5,446 nt of DNA from contig SXMI01000001.1 in assembly GCA_005777415.1 (NCBI GenBank), forward strand, positions 1 through 5,446. Direction: 5' to 3'. Below, piece after piece: positions 1 to 5,429 of the stretch (position 1 is its first letter; each line of letters opens with the position of its first letter). Origin of the DNA: Actinomycetota bacterium. Lineage in GTDB: Bacteria > Actinomycetota > Acidimicrobiia > Acidimicrobiales > Microtrichaceae. Made by a program: the position numbers and the translations under genes. The notes under the pieces are model-generated. The model made no database searches. It was given only the letters and a program-made list of their open reading frames with translations, and was not told where the DNA came from.

Positions 1-309
1 GAAGCAGGTCCGCTCCGGGTCCGGTTCCTCGTCCAGGGCCCGGTCGCCCGCTCCGCTGGCCCGGGTGGCACCCGCTGCCAACGACGCGTCCTCGAGCTCC
101 TCGCGCTGCGCCCGGCCGAGCTGGGCGGGGGCCCGGAGGACGGCCGTGCTGTCGCCGTGGGCGAGCTGCACCGGACGCTCGTCGGCGGCCTCGAGGCGGT
201 GCCCGACCATGGTCGCCGCCCACTCGGCGGCTCGCTCCGACAGGTTCGCCGCGACGGGGGCGGTTCTGTCCACTGCCGCTGGTGCCGGGGGGTCCGCCAT
301 GGCGGTCAT
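1..309 (-). CDS. N-terminal part of a probable dGTP triphosphohydrolase-like HD protein (runs off left edge)
   Basis: The frame stays open for 103 codons from an ATG at 309 to the window edge, with about 90% G or C at third positions, which marks it as coding. Residues 66-103, from RAQREELEDA to the edge at EEPDPERTCF, resemble the segment just before the RDRDRI motif of dGTPase-like proteins, where an acidic/proline stretch precedes R-T-x-F. Those enzymes hydrolyse dNTPs to the nucleoside and triphosphate through an HD metal site, which would lie beyond the edge and cannot be checked. The first 65 residues (Ala-rich, WAATMVGHRLEAADERPVQ region) match nothing I recognise. A second ATG at 300 is an equally good start; a TGA at 331-333 limits any upstream extension. 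The gene is divergent from obgE. Coding status is fairly sure; the family call rests on about 35 residues. Confidence 0.5.
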   Translation of the reverse strand, partial: MTAMADPPAPAAVDRTAPVAANLSERAAEWAATMVGHRLEAADERPVQLAHGDSTAVLRAPAQLGRAQREELEDASLAAGATRASGAGDRALDEEPDPERTCF

Positions 310-382
310 GGTAGGTCCGGCCTGTGACCGTCACGGGGGAACCCACCCCGGGCCCGGCGTCTGCGGCCTCTAGTGTGCTCGG
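310..382. promoter_or_regulatory. Divergent intergenic region between the dGTPase-like gene and obgE
   Basis: This 73-bp gap must carry the promoters for both divergent genes. It contains an imperfect 17-bp palindrome at 321-337 (GTGAC-C-GTCAC core, with CC and GG outer arms and one mismatched pair). It also has a 10-bp palindrome CCGGGCCCGG at 348-357 and a TANNNT box just before obgE. On the minus strand, TACCAT (313-308) lies 7 nt before the ATG at 300, so a leaderless start there is possible. No convincing -35 hexamer is visible in either direction. The role of the palindromes is inference. Confidence 0.5.
371..376 (+). promoter_or_regulatory. Candidate -10 box for a leaderless obgE transcript
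   Basis: TAGTGT fits the actinobacterial TANNNT -10 pattern and is followed by exactly 6 nt before the GTG start codon of obgE at 383, so transcription would begin on the first base of the start codon. No Shine-Dalgarno-like purine run lies upstream of this GTG, which agrees with a leaderless mRNA. The -35 region (about 347-354) has no TTGACA-like sequence. The call is inferred from sequence spacing only. Confidence 0.5.
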
Positions 383-1720
383 GTGTCGAACTTCGTGGAC
401 GAGTGCGCCCTCAACGTCCGCGGCGGCGACGGCGGAGCGGGCTGTGTGTCGTTCCGTCGGGAGTCGCACACGCCGATGGGCGGCCCTGACGGGGGCGACG
501 GCGGCTCGGGCGGGGACGTGTGGTTGGTCGCCGACCGCAACGTGGCCTCACTGCTGTCGTTCCGTGACCACCCCCACCGCCGGGCGACCTCGGGTTCCCA
601 CGGTTCGGGCCGCAAGCGCCACGGTGCCCGCGGGCGTGACCTGGAGGTGCCCGTCCCGATCGGGACGCAGGTCCGGGACCGCGACGGGCAGGTCCTCGCC
701 GACCTGATCGGCCACGGGGACCGGTGGCTCGCCGCCGAGGGCGGGGTCGGCGGCAAGGGCAACGCCCGGTTCCTGTCCAACCGGCGCCGGGCCCCCGGCT
801 TCGCCGAGCAGGGCGAGGAGGGCGAGGAACGCTGGGTGTGGATGGAGCTCAAGCTCCTCGCCGACGTCGCCATCATCGGGTTCCCGAACGTCGGGAAGTC
901 CACGCTGATCTCGCGCATCTCGGCGGCCCGACCCAAGATCGGGGACTACCCGTTCACGACGCTCGAGCCCCAGTTGGGTGTGGTCCGCCTCGGCGACGGC
1001 CCCGACGCCTTCGAGATGGTGGTGGCCGACGTGCCCGGCCTGATCGAGGGAGCGGCCGAGGGTCGCGGGCTGGGCCACCGGTTCCTCCGCCACGTGGAGC
1101 GGGCCCGGGTCCTGCTGGTGCTCTGCGACCTCTCGCCGTTCGCCGAGCTGTCCCCGTCGGCCCAGCTCGACGTCCTGCTCGACGAGCTGGGGCGCTACCA
1201 GCCGGACCTGTTGGAGCGGCCCCGGCTGGTGGTGGGCTCCCGGGCCGACCTGGCCGAGCCGTCCGTGCTCGAGGCCTGGGCCCCCGGGGCGGCGCTGTCG
1301 GCGGTCACGGGCGAGGGGGTCGACGGGGTGCTCGGTGGCCTCCGGCGCCTCGTCGAGGCGGCTCGACTCGACGACGGGGTGCCCGAGGGGTTCGTGACCC
1401 TGCGGCCCGTGCCCGAGGGGGTGCAGGTCGTCCGCCACGACGACGCCAGCTTCGAGGTCGTCGGCCGGGCGGCGCTCCGGGCCGTCGGACTGTCGAGCCT
1501 GGAGGACCCCGATGCGCTCGACGAGGCCCGCCGGCGCCTCGACCGCCTGGGCGTCGACCGGGCGCTGGCGCGGGCGGGGGCGCGGGACGGCGACGTGGTC
1601 CACATCGGTGCGTTCAGCTTCACCTTCGAGTCGGCGGACCAGCTCGACGTGCAGCCGTTCGACGAGCCGGCGGCGCGGCGGGCCGCCGTGCGCGGTGACG
1701 TCGACGGGGGCGGGTCGTGA
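383..1720 (+). CDS. obgE: Obg family GTPase (ObgE/CgtA), three-domain form
   Basis: This 445-residue protein is an essential-type GTPase that in the known family binds the 50S subunit and acts in late ribosome assembly and stress control. Residues 1-158 form the glycine-rich Obg fold (GGDGGAGCVSFRRE, then GGPDGGDGGSGGDV). The G domain follows: G1 GFPNVGKS (166-173), G2 PFTTLEP (190-196), G3 DVPGLIEGA (216-224), a degenerate G4 SRAD (286-289) in place of NKxD, and G5 SAVTGEG (306-312). Residues about 335-418 are the C-terminal OCT domain, ending in GDVVHIGAFSFTF, then a short Gly/Asp-rich tail. The GTG start gives the standard MSNFVDE-type N-terminus and fits a leaderless transcript. The stop overlaps proB by 4 bp, so the two are probably one operon. 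rplU and rpmA, the usual upstream partners, are absent here. Family identity is secure; the altered G4 is the only oddity. Confidence 0.97.
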   Translation: MSNFVDECALNVRGGDGGAGCVSFRRESHTPMGGPDGGDGGSGGDVWLVADRNVASLLSFRDHPHRRATSGSHGSGRKRHGARGRDLEVPVPIGTQVRDRDGQVLADLIGHGDRWLAAEGGVGGKGNARFLSNRRRAPGFAEQGEEGEERWVWMELKLLADVAIIGFPNVGKSTLISRISAARPKIGDYPFTTLEPQLGVVRLGDGPDAFEMVVADVPGLIEGAAEGRGLGHRFLRHVERARVLLVLCDLSPFAELSPSAQLDVLLDELGRYQPDLLERPRLVVGSRADLAEPSVLEAWAPGAALSAVTGEGVDGVLGGLRRLVEAARLDDGVPEGFVTLRPVPEGVQVVRHDDASFEVVGRAALRAVGLSSLEDPDALDEARRRLDRLGVDRALARAGARDGDVVHIGAFSFTFESADQLDVQPFDEPAARRAAVRGDVDGGGS

Positions 1721-2808
1721 GGGTCACCGTCAAGATCGGCACCTCGAGCCTCACCGACGAGTCCGGCCGGATCGACACCGCCGCAGTGGCGAAGGTCGCC
1801 GCCGAGGTCGCCGCCGCCCGTGAGGCGGGCCACGAGGTGCTGGTCGTCACCTCCGGAGCCGTGGCCGCGGGGCTGCCCGCCCTGGGGATCGAGGCCGCGG
1901 ACCGCCCGCGCGACGCCCGGACCCTGCAGGCGGTCTCGGCGGTCGGCCAGGCCCAGCTCGTCCAGACCTGGTCGGATGCCCTCGCCACCCACGGTCTGGT
2001 GGCCGGTCAGGTGCTGCTCGCCCCGCTCGACTTCATGGTGCGCACCCAGTACCTGCACGCCCGCTCGACGGTCGACCGGCTGCTCGAGCTCGGCGTGGTG
2101 CCGGTGGTGAACGAGAACGACGCCACCGCCGACGACGAGATCCGCTTCGGTGACAACGACCGCATCGCCGCGCTGCTGGCCCAGCTTGCGGGCTGCGACC
2201 TGCTGCTGCTCCTGACCGATACCCCCGGCCTCATGGACGCCGACCCGCGGCTCGACGAGCGGGCGTCGTTGATCGAGGAGATCGTCGAGGTGGACCACGA
2301 CCTCGAGCGCCTGGCCGGGGGTGCCGGGACGTCCCGGGGCTCGGGCGGGATGGCCTCCAAGCTGGCGGCCGCCAAGATGGCCTCGTGGGCGGGTGTGCGC
2401 GCCGTGATCGCCCAGGCCGACCGGCCCGGGGTGGTGGCCGATGCGCTCGCCGGCGTGTCCGGCGTCGGCACGGTCGTGCAGCCGCGTGGGTCGCGCCTGT
2501 CGGCGCGCAAGCTGTGGATCGCGTTCGCCGTGGCCCCGGGCGGTTCGGTGGTCGTGGACGCAGGCGCCGCCCGGGCGCTGGCGGTCGGTGGCCGGTCGCT
2601 CCTCGCCGCAGGCGTGGTGCGGGTCGAGGGGTCCTTCGCCGCCGGTGACGCCGTCGAGATCGTGGGCCCCGACGGCGTCGTGGCGAAGGGGCTCGTCTCG
2701 GTCGACGCCGACGGGCTCCGCGCCATGGCCGGGCAGCGGTCGGCCGACCTGGACGGCGGTTCGGGTGCGGTCATCCACGCCGACGACCTGGTGGTGCTCC
2801 CGGGCTGA
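1717..2808 (+). CDS. proB: Glutamate 5-kinase with C-terminal PUA domain
   Basis: It phosphorylates L-glutamate with ATP to glutamate 5-phosphate, the first and normally proline-inhibited step of proline synthesis in the cytoplasm. At 363 residues it has the usual full length. The amino-acid kinase domain (about 2-255) shows VKIGTSS (5-11), TSGAVAAG (45-52), AVGQAQ (75-80), PVVNENDAT (129-137), FGDNDRIAA (144-152), TDTPGL (167-172) and GSGGMASK (208-215), all at expected places. The PUA domain (about 270-360) opens after ARKLWIAF (263-270) and includes VVDAGAARAL and SLLAAGVVRVEGSF. The GTG start overlaps the obgE stop as GTGA, with only a GGGGG run (1706-1710) as a weak ribosome site, so translation is probably coupled to obgE. 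proA, the next pathway gene and a frequent neighbour, is not present; a convergent gene begins 12 bp downstream. Feedback control by proline is known for the family, not shown here. Confidence 0.97.
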   Translation: MRVTVKIGTSSLTDESGRIDTAAVAKVAAEVAAAREAGHEVLVVTSGAVAAGLPALGIEAADRPRDARTLQAVSAVGQAQLVQTWSDALATHGLVAGQVLLAPLDFMVRTQYLHARSTVDRLLELGVVPVVNENDATADDEIRFGDNDRIAALLAQLAGCDLLLLLTDTPGLMDADPRLDERASLIEEIVEVDHDLERLAGGAGTSRGSGGMASKLAAAKMASWAGVRAVIAQADRPGVVADALAGVSGVGTVVQPRGSRLSARKLWIAFAVAPGGSVVVDAGAARALAVGGRSLLAAGVVRVEGSFAAGDAVEIVGPDGVVAKGLVSVDADGLRAMAGQRSADLDGGSGAVIHADDLVVLPG

Positions 2809-2815
2809 GCCCGGG
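2799..2815. terminator. G+C-rich hairpin at the proB/pspA convergence, possible bidirectional terminator
   Basis: CCCGGGC (2799-2805) and GCCCGGG (2809-2815) are perfect 7-bp arms around a 3-nt loop that is the proB stop codon TGA (2806-2808). The hairpin occupies most of the 12-bp gap between the two convergent stop codons and reads the same from either side. No T tract follows in either direction, so it is not a classic intrinsic terminator. T-poor hairpins of this kind are common at gene ends in high-GC actinobacteria, but function here is inferred. Confidence 0.5.
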
Positions 2816-2820
2816 CCCGA

Positions 2821-3618
2821 TCAGGTGGCCGCCGGGGGATCGCCGGCGGTGTCGCCGGTCGAGGTGGCCGGGGTGCCCGTCGCCGGGGCGGCCGCCTCGC
2901 CGATCCCGAGCTTCGAGCGGATCTCCGAGAGGCGAGCCTGGGCCTCCACGTTGACGGCGGCCTGTTCGATCTCGACCATCCGGGACTCGACCGACATGTC
3001 CTGGATCTCGGCCATGCCCTTGGCCTTGGCGTAGCGGGTCTCGATCTTCTCCTTGACCTCGGCGAGCGTCGGCACGTCGTCGCCGACCTGCTCGCTGAGC
3101 GTGGCCATGGCGGAGTTCATCTGCTCCTGCATCTTCGCCTGGTCGAGCTGCGAGAGCAGGCGCTGCTTCTCGGCGAGCTTCTGTTGCAGCACCCGGGAGT
3201 TCTGCTGGACCGCGGCCTTGGCCTGCTCGGCGGCCTGCGTGGCCTGCAGGGACAGGGTCTTCAGCCCCTCGATGTCCTGCTCCTTGGCGATCAGCTGGTT
3301 GGCGATCGCCTCGGCGGCCGTCGTGTACTCCGTGGCCTTGGCGGCATCACCCGAACGGGTGGCCTCGTCGGCCATGAGCAGGGCCTGCTGGGCGTTGCGG
3401 TTAAGTTGCTCGAGCTGGCCGAGGGCCTCGTCGAGGCGGATCTGGGTCTGCTTCTGGTTGGCGATCACGTTCGCCGCCTGCTCCTTCAGCCGGCGGTGCT
3501 GCTCCTGGGCCTCGGTGATGGCCTGCTCGAGCTGGATCTTCGGGTCGGCGGCCTCGTTGAAGGCGCTGTTCAGCTTGGCGCCGAGGTACTTCCAGAAGCG
3601 CTTGATCGACTTCCACAT
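2821..3618 (-). CDS. pspA: PspA/IM30 family membrane-stress protein, mycobacterial 35 kDa antigen (Rv2744c) type
   Basis: PspA/IM30 proteins are peripheral inner-membrane proteins that assemble into ESCRT-III-like oligomers and protect membranes under envelope stress. This 265-residue protein begins with a basic, aromatic amphipathic helix (residues 1-20, MWKSIKRFWKYLGAKL) suited to membrane binding. A long coiled-coil follows (about 25-235), rich in Gln, Ala, Glu and Lys. Segments typical of the actinobacterial form are ADPKIQLEQAITEAQ (24-38), SGDAAKATEYTTAAEA (89-104), LLSQLDQAKMQEQ (154-166) and PTLAEVKEKIETRYAKAKG (183-201). Residues 243-265 are a loose Ala/Thr/Pro/Gly tail. The ATG has a good ribosome site (GAGGAG, 6 nt away). 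It lies 50 bp downstream of murJ on the same strand, so co-transcription is plausible. ClgR and the membrane partners found beside pspA in mycobacteria are not in this window. Family identity is firm. Confidence 0.95.
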   Translation of the reverse strand: MWKSIKRFWKYLGAKLNSAFNEAADPKIQLEQAITEAQEQHRRLKEQAANVIANQKQTQIRLDEALGQLEQLNRNAQQALLMADEATRSGDAAKATEYTTAAEAIANQLIAKEQDIEGLKTLSLQATQAAEQAKAAVQQNSRVLQQKLAEKQRLLSQLDQAKMQEQMNSAMATLSEQVGDDVPTLAEVKEKIETRYAKAKGMAEIQDMSVESRMVEIEQAAVNVEAQARLSEIRSKLGIGEAAAPATGTPATSTGDTAGDPPAAT

Positions 3619-3653
3619 GGGTCACTCCTCTCGCTGCGGGACCCCCGCGTGAC
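3619..3653 (-). promoter_or_regulatory. Possible stem-loop in the pspA leader, flanking the ribosome binding site
   Basis: In the minus-strand transcript, GUCAC (3653-3649) and the adjoining GCGGG (3648-3644) form one continuous 10-nt arm. GCGGG pairs with CCCGC (3640-3636) across a GGU loop. GUCAC can pair with GUGAC (3625-3621), leaving a 10-nt one-sided bulge (3635-3626) that contains most of the Shine-Dalgarno sequence. The base of the stem ends 2 nt before the ATG. Such a shape could limit ribosome access or stop read-through from murJ. The pairing is seen directly; any function is inference, and 5-bp arms can arise by chance at this G+C content. Confidence 0.35.
3625..3630 (-). promoter_or_regulatory. 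Ribosome binding site of pspA
   Basis: Read on the minus strand this is GAGGAG, followed by 6 nt and then the ATG at 3618. It is the only strong Shine-Dalgarno sequence among the start sites that can be read fully here, and it fixes the pspA start. It lies at the edge of a possible stem-loop described in a separate entry. Confidence 0.8.
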
Positions 3654-3668
3654 GAACCGGCGACGAGC

Positions 3669-5429
3669 CTAGTTGGACATCGAGCGCCCCCGACTGCGCC
3701 ACCCCCGACGCAGCCGGTCCACCGCCGGCTCGAACCCGCTGGGTCGCAGGAGGAACGTGGCGCCGGCGAAGGTGGCGAGGCCGACGGCGAGGCCGACGGC
3801 CACCTCGAGCAGGGCCCGGTCCTCCGAGGCCGGTCGGAGCGCCTCGAAGGTGACGAGGAGCACCAGGCCGACGAGGACCCCGACGGCCACCGAGCGGGCC
3901 AGGGCCGCCAGAGCGGCACGGCCGAGCAGCGCCCCGGGTTCGTCGCCGCCGTCTCGCCGCACGGCCCGGTGCAGGGCGGCGAGGGCGACCACGACGATGA
4001 CCCAGTACGAGAGCGAGTACGCCAGCGCCAACCCGGCGGCGCCCAGGGCGGCGGTGAGCGGGAACATGATCGCCACGTTCAGGACGTTCTGGGTCAGGTT
4101 CAACCAGAACGGCGTGCGGGTGTCCCGGCGGGCGTAGAAGGCCCGGACCACGAACAGGTACACGGCGAAGGCCGGGAGCCCGACGGCGAACCCCCGGAGC
4201 ATCTCGGCGGTGAGCATCGTGTCGGCGGCGGTGAAGCTGCCGCGCTGGAGGACGAGTTGCACCAGCGGGCGGGCGAGCAGGACGACGCCGACCGCCGAGG
4301 GCACCATGAACGCCAGCAGGAGGCTGGTCCCCTCGGTGAACCGGCGCCGGAAGTCCCCGGACCGGCCGTCGGTCGCGGCCTCGGCGAGCTCGGGGAGCGA
4401 GGCGGTGGTGATCGACACGGCGATCAGGCCGTAGGGGAGCTGGAAGAACGCGAACGCGTAGGTGAACGCCGAGAGCGTCCCCGGCTCCAGCGTGACGGCG
4501 AGGCCGAGGATGATCAGGAAGGCCACCTGGTTGGCGGCCGCGAACCCCACGACCCACCCGGAGACCGACAGGAGCTGGCGGACGGCGGGGTGACGCGGCC
4601 GGAAGCGCCAGCGGAGCCGCAGGTCCGACCGCCGCAGCGACGGCACGAGCGCGAACGCCATGGCGGCGACCCCGAGCGTCGTGCCGAGCCCCAGGACCCA
4701 GAGCTGGAGGTTGTCCCGGTCATCAGCGATCCACGTGACGCTGATCAGCGCCGCAGCCGCCGTGATGACGTTGGTGAGGACCGGCGCGAAGGCCGGGGGA
4801 GCGAACCGCCTGCGGGCGTGCAGCAGGGCGGTGAACAGGGTGACGAGCCCGTAGAAGAGGACCTGTGGGAGCAGCAGTCCCATCAGGTCGTCGCCGAGGG
4901 CGAGCTGCTGGGTGCGCTGCTCGCCCTCGAGGGGCAGGGCGAACAGCAGGTTGATCACCGGCGCGAGCAGGGTCAGGACGAGCGTCAGGGCGACGATCGC
5001 CACGAACGACACGGTGGTGAGCACCGAGGCCGTGTCGTCGTCCGGGTCGTCGAGCGACCGGACGAACAGGGGGACCAGCGTGGAGCTGAGGACCCCGCCG
5101 AGCACCAGCTCGTAGAGGATGTTCGGCGTCGTGTTCGCCAGGTTGTAGACGTCGGCCACCTCGGTGAGCCCAAGTGCGGCGGTCAGCGCGGCGATGCGCA
5201 GCAGTCCCGTCGCTCGGGACAGGGAGGTCCCGACGGCCGGGAGCGCGCTCGCCTGCAGGAGGCTGCGGGACCGGCGGGCGGCGAGCCCGTCGTCGCCGCG
5301 CTCGGCCCGCAGGTCCTGCTCGGTCAGGCCGACGACCGCCTCGTCGTCGCCGACGGCGCCGGCGAAGGCGACCTCGGCGGCCAGGTGACGGCGCTCGCCG
5401 GAGTCCGCCGGTCGGTCGTCCCCGCTCAC
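3669..5429 (-). CDS. murJ: MurJ/MviN family lipid II flippase
   Basis: MurJ moves lipid-linked peptidoglycan precursor (lipid II) from the inner to the outer face of the membrane for cell-wall synthesis. The 586-residue protein has about 14 predicted membrane helices between residues 57 and 562, the MOP-superfamily pattern. Family marks are SRATGLLR (71-78), ADVYNLANTTPNILYELVLGG (split at 92-112, with Asp93), RRFAPPAFAPVLTN (207-220), FFQLPYGLIAVSI (328-340) and FYARRDTRTP (431-440). Residues 1-56 are a charged, non-membrane N-terminal extension. No C-terminal pseudokinase domain like that of mycobacterial MviN is present; the protein ends in a short basic tail. The start is GTG at 5429; no other ATG or GTG precedes the first helix, but the frame stays open to the window edge, so an earlier start cannot be excluded. 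The stop is TAG, 50 bp before pspA. Charged residues known in the E. coli central cavity are missing near 326-330. Confidence 0.93.
   Translation of the reverse strand: MSGDDRPADSGERRHLAAEVAFAGAVGDDEAVVGLTEQDLRAERGDDGLAARRSRSLLQASALPAVGTSLSRATGLLRIAALTAALGLTEVADVYNLANTTPNILYELVLGGVLSSTLVPLFVRSLDDPDDDTASVLTTVSFVAIVALTLVLTLLAPVINLLFALPLEGEQRTQQLALGDDLMGLLLPQVLFYGLVTLFTALLHARRRFAPPAFAPVLTNVITAAAALISVTWIADDRDNLQLWVLGLGTTLGVAAMAFALVPSLRRSDLRLRWRFRPRHPAVRQLLSVSGWVVGFAAANQVAFLIILGLAVTLEPGTLSAFTYAFAFFQLPYGLIAVSITTASLPELAEAATDGRSGDFRRRFTEGTSLLLAFMVPSAVGVVLLARPLVQLVLQRGSFTAADTMLTAEMLRGFAVGLPAFAVYLFVVRAFYARRDTRTPFWLNLTQNVLNVAIMFPLTAALGAAGLALAYSLSYWVIVVVALAALHRAVRRDGGDEPGALLGRAALAALARSVAVGVLVGLVLLVTFEALRPASEDRALLEVAVGLAVGLATFAGATFLLRPSGFEPAVDRLRRGWRSRGRSMSN
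3777..3800. repeat. Two perfect tandem copies of a 12-bp unit within murJ
   Basis: GAGGCCGACGGC occurs twice in direct succession (3777-3788 and 3789-3800). On the murJ strand it encodes AVGL twice (residues 544-551) in the last membrane helix. The frame is kept, so a simple slippage duplication inside a tolerant helix is the likely origin. Confidence 0.7.

Noticed and set aside
65..373. A 102-codon plus-strand open frame over the left-edge gene
   Set aside because: The Ser/Arg/Ala-rich product looks like a shadow, and the minus-strand frame has the better codon pattern and a plausible family match.
548..1603. A 351-codon open frame on the minus strand within obgE
   Set aside because: It lies wholly antisense to conserved Obg domains, has low-complexity composition and no recognisable motif.
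1195..2778. A 527-codon open frame on the minus strand, antisense to obgE and proB
   Set aside because: It crosses the join of two well-supported genes, its product is a Gly/Arg/His-rich string without domains, and such long antisense frames are expected opposite high-GC3 genes.
2441..3034. A plus-strand frame running across the proB end into pspA
   Set aside because: It shifts from proB shadow to pspA antisense, ignores both stop codons and has no domain of its own.
3053..3652. A 199-codon plus-strand frame opposite pspA with Cys/Ser-rich sequence
   Set aside because: It is the antisense image of Gln/Glu/Ala-rich coiled-coil codons, so the Cys and Ser content is a by-product of pspA.
321..3653. 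A shared regulator binding GTGAC/GTCAC repeats at both 321-337 and 3621-3653
   Set aside because: The two sites differ in orientation and spacing, and GTGAC occurs often by chance in this high-GC sequence.
3666..3671. TAGGCT on the minus strand as a -10 box for a separate pspA promoter
   Set aside because: It fits TANNNT, but it coincides with the murJ stop codon and no -35-like hexamer lies at a suitable distance, so support is too weak.
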